Source: AC-32 sp963755635 (GTDB lineage Bacteria > Actinomycetota > Thermoleophilia > Gaiellales > Gaiellaceae). From it: a stretch of 64,000 nt of DNA. The stretch covers positions 1 through 64,000 of the forward strand of contig CAVWKS010000026.1 in assembly GCA_963755635.1 (NCBI GenBank). Direction: 5' to 3'. Of this stretch, positions 8,188 to 16,490 are shown piece by piece. Made by a program: the position numbers and the translations under genes. The notes below the pieces were generated by a model that did not search any database, was not told the DNA's origin, and saw only the letters and a list, made by a program, of their open reading frames with translations. Every line of letters starts with the position of its first letter. Within the stretch, counting starts at the first letter, position 1.

Positions 8188-9212
8188 GCGAGAACGGCGG
8201 CAACGGAAAGGGCCTGCCGGTCCTCACGGCGAAGGACTTCACCTCCGACCAGGAAGTGCGCTGGTGCCCGGGTTGCGGGGACTACGCGATCCTCTCGGCC
8301 GTCCAGAAGTTCATGCCCGAGCTCGGGCTCGAGCGTGAGCGGATCGTCTTCATCTCCGGGATCGGCTGCGCGGCGCGCTTCCCGTACTACATGCAGACGT
8401 ACGGGATGCACTCGATCCACGGGCGCGCGCCGGCGATCGCGACCGGGCTTTCCCTCTCGCGGCCGGATCTCTCCGTCTGGGTCGTGACCGGAGATGGCGA
8501 CGCGCTCTCGATCGGCGGCAACCACCTGATCCACGCGCTCCGCCGCAACGTGAACATCAAGATCCTGCTCTTCAACAACCAGATCTACGGCCTGACGAAG
8601 GGCCAGTACTCGCCGACCTCGCCGCTCGGCACGGTGAACAAAACCACGCCGATGGGCTCGCTCGACTGGCCGTTCAATCCCGTTGCACTCGCTCTCGGTG
8701 CGGAGGCGACCTTCGTCGGCCGCTCGATCGACACAGACCGCGGGCACCTGACCGAGGTGCTCCGCCGCGCGGCCGCGCACCCGGGCACGGCCTTCGTCGA
8801 GATCTACCAGAACTGCAACGTCTACAACGACGGCGCCTTCGACACGGTCCGCGACCAGAAGGAGAACCGGATCATCCTCGAGCACGGCAAGCCGATCCGC
8901 TTCGGCGCGGAAGGTGAGCGCGGCGTGCGGCTGCGGGCAGACGCGTCGGCGGAGATCGTCGACGTCGCCGACGTGGGCGAGGACGCGCTGCTCGTGCACG
9001 ACGAGCGGGCGCCGACGCCGTCGCTGGCCGCGGCGATCGCAAGGCTCTCGCACACGCCGCATGGCCCGACCCCGATCGGCGTCTTCCGCGACATCGAGCG
9101 GCCGGTCTACGATCGCCAGATGGAGGAGCAGCTCGAGCGCGCCATCGCCGACCAGGGCGAAGGCGACCTCGCCGGCCTCCTCCACGCGGGCGACACCTGG
9201 ACGATCTCTTAG
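8184..9212 (+). CDS. korB: 2-oxoacid:ferredoxin oxidoreductase, beta subunit
   Basis: The 342-aa KorB-type subunit binding thiamine diphosphate and a [4Fe-4S] cluster. The N-terminal WCPGCGDY (Cys28, Cys31), GIGCAARFPYY (Cys62) and YQNCNVYND (Cys211) supply four cluster ligands. The TPP/Mg motif is VVTGDGDALSIGGNHLIHAL, ending in LLFNNQIYG. LTKGQYSPTSPLG and FNPVALALGAEATFVGR are family-typical. A C-terminal extension of about 100 aa follows the catalytic core. The TTG start is chosen because it overlaps the preceding stop (TTGA) and retains the N-terminal region. It pairs with the fused KorA upstream to oxidise 2-oxoglutarate to succinyl-CoA, reducing ferredoxin. Confidence 0.95.
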   Translation: MSENGGNGKGLPVLTAKDFTSDQEVRWCPGCGDYAILSAVQKFMPELGLERERIVFISGIGCAARFPYYMQTYGMHSIHGRAPAIATGLSLSRPDLSVWVVTGDGDALSIGGNHLIHALRRNVNIKILLFNNQIYGLTKGQYSPTSPLGTVNKTTPMGSLDWPFNPVALALGAEATFVGRSIDTDRGHLTEVLRRAAAHPGTAFVEIYQNCNVYNDGAFDTVRDQKENRIILEHGKPIRFGAEGERGVRLRADASAEIVDVADVGEDALLVHDERAPTPSLAAAIARLSHTPHGPTPIGVFRDIERPVYDRQMEEQLERAIADQGEGDLAGLLHAGDTWTIS

Positions 9213-9213
9213 C

Positions 9214-9242
9214 GTCAAGCCCTCGCGTCTGCCTGCCGACAA
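9214..9242 (+). promoter_or_regulatory. Possible sigma-28/WhiG-type promoter
   Basis: GTCAAG (9214-9219) is followed after 15 bases by GCCGACAA (9235-9242), close to the -10 element GCCGATAA used by the FliA/SigD/WhiG sigma family. The lipoprotein ATG begins only 8 bases after the -10-like box, so the transcript would be leaderless or nearly so. The -35-like half is a weaker match. This is a motif resemblance only. Confidence 0.35.
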
Positions 9243-9249
9243 CTTCGGC

Positions 9250-9918
9250 ATGGGGTCACGCCGCAAGGCTCCGCTGCTCGTTCTCGTGCTGATCGCGCTC
9301 GCCGCGTTCGTCGCCGGCTGCGGCGGTGGAAAGGTCACCGGCACGGAGATCGCGAGCTTCATGCGCAAGAGCCAGCCGTCCGCCTTCGCCGACATCAGTT
9401 GCGTCCCCGATCGCGCCTCGGGCTGGGACTTCGTCTGCACGTACACCGACCCTGAGCTCGGCCGGGAGCAGATGGGCGTCGTCGTCCGCGGCAAGAGGTT
9501 CATGGGCAGCGGGAGCGCGCCGCAGGGCGAGCTTGCCGACGGCCCGAACCGGAAGAACACCGATGTTGAGTACGCCCGGCGGGTGGGGGCGATCTGCGCA
9601 AAGCGCACGGCCGCCGTCAGCGCGCTGCCGCGGGTGAGGAACCAGTACGACGTTCTCGATCGCGGCGAGCGCGTGAAGCAGCTCGAGGCGCAAGAGGCGT
9701 CGCGGCTCGTCGGGGTCAATCCGCCGGACGACGAGCGGGGCGGCGTCAACGCATTCATCAAGTCGCTCGATCGCCTGCAGCGGAGCATCGAAACGTTCCG
9801 CGACGCCCTCATGCGCCGCGACGCGGCCGACGTGGTACGCGGAGAGACAGAGCTGCGGACCGCACGCCGGCGGTCGACAGGTTTGGCGCAGCGCCTCGGT
9901 CTTTCCTGCCGCTACTAG
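9250..9918 (+). CDS. Putative lipoprotein of unknown function
   Basis: A 222-aa exported protein. The N-terminus MGSRRKAPLLVLVLIALAAF followed by VAGC is a lipoprotein signal peptide with the lipid-anchored Cys at about residue 24. The first domain (about 30-95) contains SCVPDRASGWDFVCTYTDPE, with two Cys that could form a disulfide, as in small secreted actinobacterial DUF4333-like domains. The second part (about 110-222) is charged and helical, with a Cys near ICAKR and another at the C-terminus (LSCRY). It follows korB closely, but a separate promoter-like element lies between them. Function unknown. Confidence 0.75.
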   Translation: MGSRRKAPLLVLVLIALAAFVAGCGGGKVTGTEIASFMRKSQPSAFADISCVPDRASGWDFVCTYTDPELGREQMGVVVRGKRFMGSGSAPQGELADGPNRKNTDVEYARRVGAICAKRTAAVSALPRVRNQYDVLDRGERVKQLEAQEASRLVGVNPPDDERGGVNAFIKSLDRLQRSIETFRDALMRRDAADVVRGETELRTARRRSTGLAQRLGLSCRY

Positions 9919-9927
9919 ACTGGCCAA

Positions 9928-10783
9928 GTGGAGAGGCGGCTGCCGTTCCGGGATTGGCAGACGGCGGTGCACGTCCACGGCAATCTTGAAAGGGCCGGCC
10001 GACTGCCACTGCTCTGCCTGCACGGCGGGCCGGGTGGAACGCATCTGCCGCTCGCGGAGCGGCTCGCCGCACTGGCGGACCGGGGCCGGCGCGTCGTCTT
10101 CTACGACCAGCTCGGGAGCGGGGACTCCGACCGGCCCGACGATCCTTCGCTCTGGACCGTCGAGACGTTCGTCGAGCAGGTGGACGCGGTGCGCGACGGG
10201 CCTCGGGCTCGACGAGATCCATCTGTTCGGCTCGTCGTGGGGCGGGATGCTGGCGCTCGAGTACGCATTCACGAAGCCGCCTGGTCTCACGAGCCTGATC
10301 CTCAACTCGACGCCGACCAGCGCGCCGCGCTGGGCCGAGGAAGCGCGCCGCCTGTTCGCAGACCTGCCCGCCGGGCTCGGCGAGAAGGAGGCCGAGGAGG
10401 AGTTCAAGCGGCGGCACATCATCCGGCTCGATCCCGAGCCCAAGGTGCTCGCGCGGGCGCGCGCGAAGTTCGGGACGCCGGTCTACGAGACGATGTGGGG
10501 GCCGAACGAGTTCACGGTCACCGGGACGCTCAGGGACTGGGATGTGATCGACCGCCTCGGCGAGATCGGCGTGCCGACGCTGATCACCTCGGGCCGTCAC
10601 GACGAGTGCACGCCGAAGCTTGTCGGGCCGCTCCACGACGGCATCGCCGGCTCCGAGTGGGTGCTGTTCGAGGAGAGCGCCCACATGCCGTACCTGGAGG
10701 AGCCGGAGCGCTACCTCGAGGTCGTCGGTGCCTTCCTCGAACAGGTCGAAGGTGAGATTGGAGGCGTTCAGACGAGCGCTTGA
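9928..10783 (+). CDS. Prolyl aminopeptidase-like alpha/beta hydrolase (frameshifted)
   Basis: A serine hydrolase of the S33 family, about 284 aa after repair; members release N-terminal proline from peptides. The oxyanion motif HGGPGG (32-37) is diagnostic. The nucleophile elbow GSSWGG (Ser about 103), the acid-bearing GRHDECTP and the His of SAHMPYLEEP complete the triad. The frame shifts near 10195-10205, just before LGLDEIHLFG; the span is 3n+1, so one extra G is likely. The GTG start lies 9 bp after the lipoprotein stop. The 3' end overlaps the convergent TSUP gene by 16 bp. Peptidase versus amidase or esterase activity cannot be settled from sequence. Confidence 0.87.
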
Positions 10784-11339
10784 ATCGCCGCGGCGGTCCC
10801 CGCGACGAGCAGGACAGCGCCGATCGCCTGGACGAGAGCGCGCTCGGAGAGCCTTCCCGTGAGGCGTGCTCCGATCAGGGCGCCCGGGACCGATGCGGCT
10901 CCGCCGACTGCGATCAGCTTCCAGTCCGGCGTGGCCGACGGCAGGTGGCCGAGCAGGCCGGCGACCCCGACGCAGACGCCGACGGCGAGGTTTGTCCCGA
11001 TCGCGCGCGCGGGCGTCTCGCCGACGATTCGGAGCAGCGCGGGCATCCGCAGCGAGCCGAGGATCAGGCCGACGAAGCCGCCGAGCAGGCCGATCACGAG
11101 GCCGGACAGGACCGCCGAGAGTACGTGCGGCCCCGGCCGGCGCGGATGTGCGAGGTCGACGCCGTCGCCGCGGCGATCCCGGAGACGGCGATGTTCGCGC
11201 CGCCGGCCGCCGCCGGGCTCGAGGCCGCGAGCACGAACAGCGGCAGCCGCAGGTTGCCGAGCACCAGGCCGACCGCGCCCCCCGCGACCGCGACGACGAA
11301 CGACCACGCCGCGAGCCCGATCAGCTCGAGCGCATCCAC
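10768..11339 (-). CDS. TSUP-family (TauE/SafE) membrane transporter (frameshifted)
   Basis: A polytopic membrane protein of about 190 aa, short for the family (usually about 250). Glycine-rich helices such as WSFVVAVAGGAVGLVLGNLR and GLLGGFVGLILGSLRMPALL, each followed by a small basic loop, are the two pseudo-repeats of sulfite/sulfoacetate exporters. The loop GTNLAVGVCVGVAGLLGHL is also typical. N-terminal and C-terminal halves are in different frames, joining around 11120-11140; the span is 3n+2, so one base is probably missing. The 3' end overlaps the prolyl aminopeptidase gene. The substrate (sulfite, organosulfonate or other anion) is unknown. Confidence 0.75.
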
Positions 11340-11401
11340 GCGCGGCGAGCCTAACCGAGGCCCGGGTTTGTTTCTTCCGGCGCGCGGCTAGGTTGCGTTC
11401 G

Positions 11402-12697
11402 ATGAGGATGCCCCGTTTCCGGCGGGGCGCGGCGCCTCGCAGGCGGGCCGCCGCCGATGCCGAGACAGTTGTCCAAGGCGGGCCGCCCATCGTCGAGGAA
11501 GAAGAGCTCGCGCCGCCACCGCCACCGCCCCCGCGGCCGCTGATCTGGCCGTGGCTGCTCGTGCTGCTCATCCTCGTCGCTGCGGGGCTGATCGCGCTCT
11601 GGCTCGTCAACCGCGACGACAACCACGGGGGCGCCAAAGTACGGGTGCCTGACGTCGTGCACGACACGCAGAGCGAAGCTGCTGGCCGGCTGAGCCAACG
11701 CGGCCTCGTCTCGCGGATCGTGACCAGGCCGAGCGTCTCCCCGGTCGGGATCGTCTTCGCCGAGAAGCCCTCCGCGGGCACGCGCGTGACGAAAGGCTCG
11801 GTGGTCACGCTCCTGGTCTCCTCGACGGCGGAGGTGAACGTGCCCGACGTCACCGGCATGCAGGCGTCGGAGGCAGTCGCGACCCTCCATCGGAAGGGTC
11901 TCTCCACCCAGACCGCCACGCAGGTCTCGCCCAAGCCTCCCGGGACGGTGCTCTCCGAGAGCCCGGCGGCGGGCAACCGCGTGGCGAAGGGCTCGGTCGT
12001 CACTCTGCGCATCTCCCGCGGGAAGGTGCGGGTGCCGAATGTCGTGGGCCAGAAGAGCGGCAGCGCGACCGCCACGATTCGCGGGGCGGGTCTCGTCCCG
12101 AAGACGGTCAAGGTCCCGTCGCCGCAGGCGAAGGGCACGGTCGTCGCCCAGGCTCCGCGTGGTGGCTCGCGCGTGGCGCCTGGCTCCGCTGTGCGGCTGA
12201 ACGTCTCCCGCGGGGCCGGTGGGCCGCCACCGCCACCGCCCCCGCCTCCGCCTCCGCCACAACCACCACCGCCGCCGGCGAACGCCACGATCCCGGACGT
12301 GACCGGCATGAGCCAGACCGCTGCCCAGGAGAGGCTGAATGTCGCCGGGTTCAAGGCGGGCGTCGTCTACGTCTCGTCGGACCAGCCGCCGCAGATGGTC
12401 GTTTCCCAGTCGCCGCAAGGTGGCACGACCGCCAAGCGCGGCACCCGCGTGCAGCTCAACGCGTCGCTCGGGCCGAACCCGGGCGCGCTCGAGACGATTC
12501 CGAACGTCGTCGGCCTCACGGCGAGCCAGGCGACCGCTCGCCTGCAAGACGCAGGCTTCAAGGTGAAGCAGCTGACGCGGAAGGTGACGAGTCGCAGTCA
12601 GAGCGGCAAGGTCGTCGACGAGCAGCCGAGCGGCGGGCGAAAGGCACCCTCGGGCTCGGACGTGACGATCTACGTGGGCCGGCTGACGGCGCCGTAG
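11402..12697 (+). CDS. Membrane-anchored protein with five PASTA repeats
   Basis: A 431-aa type II membrane protein. A short cytoplasmic Arg/Pro-rich N-terminus (1-50) precedes one membrane helix (WPWLLVLLILVAAGLIALWL, about 51-70). Five extracellular PASTA domains follow: three in tandem (VRVPDVV, VNVPDVTGM, VRVPNVVGQ), a pure poly-proline linker of about 20 residues, then two more (ATIPDVTGM, ETIPNVVGL). PASTA domains bind peptidoglycan stems or lipid II. Unlike PknB/PrkC there is no kinase domain, and unlike PBPs no transpeptidase. The start codon is an ATG shortly after the divergent TSUP gene. Likely a cell-wall sensor or scaffold; the ligand is inferred. Confidence 0.88.
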   Translation: MRMPRFRRGAAPRRRAAADAETVVQGGPPIVEEEELAPPPPPPPRPLIWPWLLVLLILVAAGLIALWLVNRDDNHGGAKVRVPDVVHDTQSEAAGRLSQRGLVSRIVTRPSVSPVGIVFAEKPSAGTRVTKGSVVTLLVSSTAEVNVPDVTGMQASEAVATLHRKGLSTQTATQVSPKPPGTVLSESPAAGNRVAKGSVVTLRISRGKVRVPNVVGQKSGSATATIRGAGLVPKTVKVPSPQAKGTVVAQAPRGGSRVAPGSAVRLNVSRGAGGPPPPPPPPPPPPQPPPPPANATIPDVTGMSQTAAQERLNVAGFKAGVVYVSSDQPPQMVVSQSPQGGTTAKRGTRVQLNASLGPNPGALETIPNVVGLTASQATARLQDAGFKVKQLTRKVTSRSQSGKVVDEQPSGGRKAPSGSDVTIYVGRLTAP

Positions 12698-12706
12698 CTG
12701 GGCAAG

Positions 12707-13597
12707 CTAGGCGTCGAGAACGTCGACCGAGACGATCAGGTCGGGCCGGATGAACCGGCCGGCGTAGAAGGGCCACGAGCCGTCCGCCTCCGAGAACTGC
12801 TCGATCACTTCCTGTGCGCCTGCCATCGCGGTGCCGAAGTCCTCGAACACGCCGACATCGACCCCGTCGCCGTCATTCAGCCGGACGACGACCCGGTACG
12901 CACCGCGCGAGTGGCCGATCGACTCGATCAGGGGCTGCTCGAGGGGGGCCGGAGAGCTGGGATCGGCGAGAGGCGCCGGTGGGAACGGGTCGATCGGCGG
13001 CAGCTCGGCCGGAGTCTCGGCCGGCGTCTGGGCCGCGGGGGGCTCGACCGGAGCGGGCGCCGGAGGCGTCAGCCTGATCGGCTCGAGCTCTGGCAGCTCC
13101 ATGGGCTCGACGGGCTCCGGCTCGGGCTCGGGAGCCGGAGGCGGAGGAAAGTTGAGCGGGATCAGAGGAGTCGGATCCGGAGCGAGCTCGGGTGCCGCGT
13201 CCGGGGTCTCGGGCTGGGGCTCGAGCGGCGCCATCGCCGGCAGGAGATCCAGCTCGGGTGCGGGCGCTTCGGGGGTAGGCGCCTCGAGCACGACCGGCGC
13301 GGGCTCGAGCTCGGGCTCGGGCTGAGGAGCTGCCGGAGCCGGCTCGGCCGGAGGGGGCGCCATCAGCGGCTCGAAGGCCGGCGCGGGGGAAACCAGCTCG
13401 ACGGCCGGGGCGGGAGCAACCGGCTCAGGGGCCGGCGCCTCGGGCGGCCGGAGGGCCGGAGGGAAGTTCGGAATGTCAGGCTGTGGGTCCGGTTCCGGTG
13501 CGAGCGACCCCGAGCCACGCACGACCGGCGGGCTCAACGGAGGCTCGTGCGAAAGTCCGATCCCGGAATTCATCTCGTGCGTCCCTAGTGCTGACAT
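12707..13597 (-). CDS. Proline/glutamate-rich low-complexity protein with a C-terminal globular domain
   Basis: A 296-aa protein. Residues about 30-215 are built of irregular P-x-P and E-P repeats (PEPEPEPVEPMELPELEP is typical). The last 75 residues are normal sequence: a strand-rich module with YRVVVRLNDGDGVDVGVFED and ends SWPFYAGRFIRPDLIVSVDV. There is no signal peptide or membrane helix, so the Pro-rich part may be a spacer or interaction region in the cytoplasm. The start is supported by an AAAGGGG ribosome-binding site 4-10 bp upstream. Proline-rich frames can be GC artefacts, but the C-terminal domain and the RBS argue for a real gene. Function unknown. Confidence 0.65.
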   Translation of the reverse strand: MSALGTHEMNSGIGLSHEPPLSPPVVRGSGSLAPEPDPQPDIPNFPPALRPPEAPAPEPVAPAPAVELVSPAPAFEPLMAPPPAEPAPAAPQPEPELEPAPVVLEAPTPEAPAPELDLLPAMAPLEPQPETPDAAPELAPDPTPLIPLNFPPPPAPEPEPEPVEPMELPELEPIRLTPPAPAPVEPPAAQTPAETPAELPPIDPFPPAPLADPSSPAPLEQPLIESIGHSRGAYRVVVRLNDGDGVDVGVFEDFGTAMAGAQEVIEQFSEADGSWPFYAGRFIRPDLIVSVDVLDA

Positions 13598-13792
13598 GTG
13601 CCCCTTTCCGCTGGTCTCCCGAAGGTCGCACAGGAGCTCGGCCGCGAGCGTGGGCTCGGGCGACAGGCGCCGTACGAGGGATGTTCGATCGAGAAGACCA
13701 ATTCGCCGCAGTTTTGTTTAGCCGCGCGGGAGTTACCCGCAGACCCAGTATCGGTGGGCCCCCGAAGACCGGCATGCCGCATATGGGGGATT

Positions 13793-13820
13793 GGCGGGCG
13801 GCCCCGGTGAGCCGCCCGCC
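13793..13820 (-). terminator. Hairpin terminator downstream of the collagen-like gene
   Basis: A perfect 10-bp inverted repeat (GGCGGGCGGC / GCCGCCCGCC) with an 8-base loop lies 12 bp beyond the stop of the leftward collagen-like gene. There is no T-run, which is common for terminators in GC-rich Actinomycetota. The remaining 195 bases before the next leftward gene show no further clear signal. Confidence 0.65.
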
Positions 13821-13831
13821 TGTCCAGGGCC

Positions 13832-14794
13832 TCAGTTGTTCGCGGCCCTCGGCGAGGGGGTCGCCGAGACGGTGAAATCCACCGAGTTGTCGTCCGTGTT
13901 GTGCCCGTCCGGGAGCCGGACGTCGCTGTTGCCGGGGCTTGGGGCCGCCGGCGGAGCGGGCGCCGGAGCGCCGCGAACGAAGGCGTTCGTGGCGTCCCCG
14001 TAGCCGACCGAGTCGACGATCGTGCCGCTCGAGTCGCGCAGGGCGAGCCCGCCGCCGGTCGCGGCGAGGGAGGCCGTGAAGCTCTGATCCGGCGCCGGAG
14101 AGCCCGCATAGTCGCGGCCGCCGAACAGGTAGTAGCCGCCGGGCGCGAGCGTCGTGCCGGACGGGACCGTCGCCAGCCCGACGTCGCTCGTGCCCGCGGA
14201 CGAGCGGTAGACGAGCCGGTAGCCGCCGAGGTCGGCCGGGACAGTGCCGCCGTTGTAGAGCTCGACGAACTCGTTCTGCGCCGAGCCGGTCACGCCGGTC
14301 ATGAACTCGTTCAGGCGCAGGTCGGCCGAGCCGCCGTTGCCGGCGGCGCAGGTGATCGTCGCCACGCCGTCGGCTGCGCCGTACGAGATCGAGAGCGTGC
14401 CCGCGCCGGCGGGCGCCTGGCAGGCCGAGCCGTTCAGCTCGTCGAGGGTCGTGAGCTGCGGCCCCGGGGGACCGGTCGGGCCGCGGTCGCCGGCCGGGCC
14501 CTGCAGGCCGGTCGGGCCGGGCGGTCCGTCAGAGCCGGCCGGGCCGGGTGGGCCGTCTGCGCCCGCCGCTCCGGCAGGCCCGGGCGGGCCGGCAGGCCCC
14601 TGGACGTTCCAGGCGAGCGCTTGCTCGTCGCGGTGGCACGCGTTCGGCCCCGCGACGACGCGCACGTGCCCCGACTTCCGTTTGACACAGGCGTTGATCA
14701 CTCCGCCGTGGCGCCGGTGCCCGGTCGCGTTGGCGGCAAAGGCGGCGCCCCCGGCAAGTGCCAGGGCGAGCGCGCCGAACAGCACGATTCGCAT
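13832..14794 (-). CDS. Secreted collagen-like protein with a lamin-tail (LTD) domain
   Basis: A 320-aa exported protein. Signal peptide MRIVLFGALALALAGGAAFA, then a small two-Cys head domain (NACVKRKSGHVRVVAGPNAC) ending ALAWNVQ. Next come about 16 Gly-X-Y triplets (GPAGPPGPAGAAGADGPPGP and onward), able to form a collagen-like triple helix. Residues about 155-275 match lamin-tail-like beta-sandwich modules (LRLNEFMTG, QNEFVELYNGG, LGGYRLVYRSSAGTSDVGLA, GGYYLFGGRDY). A Pro/Ala-rich tail follows. Such proteins are probably surface- or matrix-exposed. An 11-bp-phased repeat resembling the one at 21971 lies upstream, in the opposite orientation. A terminator follows. Confidence 0.85.
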   Translation of the reverse strand: MRIVLFGALALALAGGAAFAANATGHRRHGGVINACVKRKSGHVRVVAGPNACHRDEQALAWNVQGPAGPPGPAGAAGADGPPGPAGSDGPPGPTGLQGPAGDRGPTGPPGPQLTTLDELNGSACQAPAGAGTLSISYGAADGVATITCAAGNGGSADLRLNEFMTGVTGSAQNEFVELYNGGTVPADLGGYRLVYRSSAGTSDVGLATVPSGTTLAPGGYYLFGGRDYAGSPAPDQSFTASLAATGGGLALRDSSGTIVDSVGYGDATNAFVRGAPAPAPPAAPSPGNSDVRLPDGHNTDDNSVDFTVSATPSPRAANN

Positions 14795-14892
14795 CGCAAA
14801 GCTCCTCTCGTCGATTGCAACCAGTGGTAGCCGCCACCGGAAGAGGAAGCCAGGGCCCGCGCGCCTTCCGGCGCACAGTCGTCACACAGTCG

Positions 14893-15765
14893 TTACGTGA
14901 CCCAGAAGTAGATCGACGCGCCGAGCCCGGCGAGCACGCAGTAAACCGCGAACGGGATGAGCGTCTTCGTCTCGAAGTACCGCATCAGGAAGCGCACCGC
15001 GAGGTACGCCGTCACCGCCGAGCACATGGCGCCGACGAGCGCCTGGCCGCGCACGCCGTTCCCTTGAGAGCCCGCGAGCTCGGGCAGCTTGAGGATCGCC
15101 GCGGCACCGATGATCGGCGTCGCAAGCAGGAACGCGAACCGTGCCGCGTCCTTGTTCGAAAGCCCCATCAAGAGGCCACCGCCCATCGTCGCGCCAGAGC
15201 GCGAGAAGCCCGGGATCAACGCGAGCGCCTGCGCCGCCCCGATACCGAAGGCCCCGCCGAAGGTCGTCTGCCGGGCGATCCGTGCATCGTCGTCCTCCTC
15301 CACCTGCGGCGCTCGCCGCCGCAGGAGCTCGGCGCCGAAGAGCATGAAGCCGTTCAGGATCAGAAAGAACGCCGCCGACTGGGGCGACGCGAACACGCTC
15401 CGAAGCTTGTTCTCGAGCAGGAGCCCGAGGATTCCCGCCGGGATCGTCCCGACCACGAGCAGCCAGGCGAGCTTCGCGTCGGTGTCCGCGGGGTCGATCC
15501 CGCGGTCGCGCAGGCTCCGGCCGAGCCCCTTCACGATCCGCACCCAGTCGGCCCAGAAGAAGCCGAGCAGGACGAGCGCCGTCGCGAGATGGGTCGCGAC
15601 GAGGAAGGTGATGAAGTACTTGTCGTTCTGGTGGATGTCCCAGCCGAGCAGGCTCGGGAGGATCACGCTGTGGCCGAGGCTCGAGATCGGAAAGAGCTCG
15701 GACACGCCCTGCAGCAGCCCGAGGACGATCGCCTGCCAGTAGGAGATCAGCGACGCGACGAGCAC
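14893..15765 (-). CDS. uppP: Undecaprenyl-diphosphatase (BacA/UppP type)
   Basis: A 290-aa integral membrane enzyme that dephosphorylates undecaprenyl diphosphate to recycle the lipid carrier for peptidoglycan synthesis; overexpression of homologues gives bacitracin resistance. Both catalytic motifs are present: LLQGVSELFPISSLGHS (about 17-33) and the PGxSRSxxT motif as PGFSRSGATMGGGLL (about 184-198). Seven or eight hydrophobic helices are evident, and length is normal. The GTG start directly abuts the stop of the upstream 80-aa membrane gene, indicating an operon. Confidence 0.95.
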   Translation of the reverse strand: MLVASLISYWQAIVLGLLQGVSELFPISSLGHSVILPSLLGWDIHQNDKYFITFLVATHLATALVLLGFFWADWVRIVKGLGRSLRDRGIDPADTDAKLAWLLVVGTIPAGILGLLLENKLRSVFASPQSAAFFLILNGFMLFGAELLRRRAPQVEEDDDARIARQTTFGGAFGIGAAQALALIPGFSRSGATMGGGLLMGLSNKDAARFAFLLATPIIGAAAILKLPELAGSQGNGVRGQALVGAMCSAVTAYLAVRFLMRYFETKTLIPFAVYCVLAGLGASIYFWVT

Positions 15766-16008
15766 TCAGTCAGCGGGTTGCGCGCGTTTCGGCCCGCTCT
15801 GGAACCAGGCGAAGACGAGCAGCGCGAGCCCGACGAGCAACGAGGCGATCCCGTGCTTCACGTGGTGGTGCCCCGAGCCGGACTCGTGCCCTGGAAGGAA
15901 GGACGGCAGCGACTTCGCGGGCTCGATCCAGTAGACGAACGCCAGCACGATCAGAGCGATTCCGAGGATCGTGGCGATGATGATGATCGGCCGGCTGTTC
16001 AGGCGCAC
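15766..16008 (-). CDS. Small two-helix membrane protein
   Basis: An 80-aa protein with two membrane helices, PIIIIATILGIALIVLAFVY (about 7-26) and HGIASLLVGLALLVFAWF (about 52-69). They are joined by an extracytoplasmic loop with a His-rich patch (GHESGSGHHHVKHG) that could bind metal. The stop touches the uppP start (TGA-GTG), so the two are co-translated. I do not recognise the family; an accessory role for UppP or a stand-alone membrane protein are both possible. Confidence 0.7.
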   Translation of the reverse strand: MRLNSRPIIIIATILGIALIVLAFVYWIEPAKSLPSFLPGHESGSGHHHVKHGIASLLVGLALLVFAWFQSGPKRAQPAD

Positions 16009-16041
16009 GCCGCGGGACGATACCGCTACCCGCGGCCGGAC

Positions 16042-16482
16042 CTAGCCGTTGAGGTGCTCGACCGCCCGCTTGAGCACGTCGCGCAGCGTCCGCTGGTCGG
16101 CCGCGGAGAGCGCGGCGATCGCGGCGGGCGGTTCGCTCATGATCGCGAGAACCCGGCCGCGGAGCTCGACACCGTCCTCCGTGAGCGTCAGGGCCTTCAC
16201 CCGCCGGTCGCCCTCGGCGCTTCGCCGCTCCACGAGGCCGCGCGCCTCGAGGCGGTCGGCGATGCCGGTCACGTTCGAGGCGTCGCAGAACAACCGCTCG
16301 GCGAGCGAGCTCATCGGCAGCGGCAGCTCGGGATCGAGCAGGCGCAGGGCGTGGGCCTGCGAGAACGTCAGGCCGAGCTCGCCGAGGCTCGCTCCGACGC
16401 GGCTGCGCTGGTCCATGCCGATCTCGAAGAAGAGCTTCTGCGCCTCGTGGGCGGGGCTGAGCCGCTGCGTCGTCGTCGCCAC
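16042..16482 (-). CDS. MarR-family transcriptional regulator
   Basis: A 146-aa winged-helix regulator. The core includes LGLTFSQAHALRLLDPELPL, the recognition region MSSLAERLFCDASNVTGIAD and the wing RLEARGLVERRSAEGDRRVK. A single Cys in the recognition-helix region (FCDASN) might be redox-active, but this is speculative. It is divergent from a three-gene ABC efflux operon, with a strong palindrome between them. The likely role is repression of that operon, relieved by a toxic ligand. Confidence 0.92.
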   Translation of the reverse strand: MATTTQRLSPAHEAQKLFFEIGMDQRSRVGASLGELGLTFSQAHALRLLDPELPLPMSSLAERLFCDASNVTGIADRLEARGLVERRSAEGDRRVKALTLTEDGVELRGRVLAIMSEPPAAIAALSAADQRTLRDVLKRAVEHLNG

Positions 16483-16490
16483 CCTTTCAT

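Noticed and set aside
10768..12354. A 528-codon - strand frame ending in the TSUP transporter
   Set aside because: Its first 400 codons are antisense to the PASTA gene, with Gly/Pro runs complementary to the poly-proline coding region; only the last part is TSUP.
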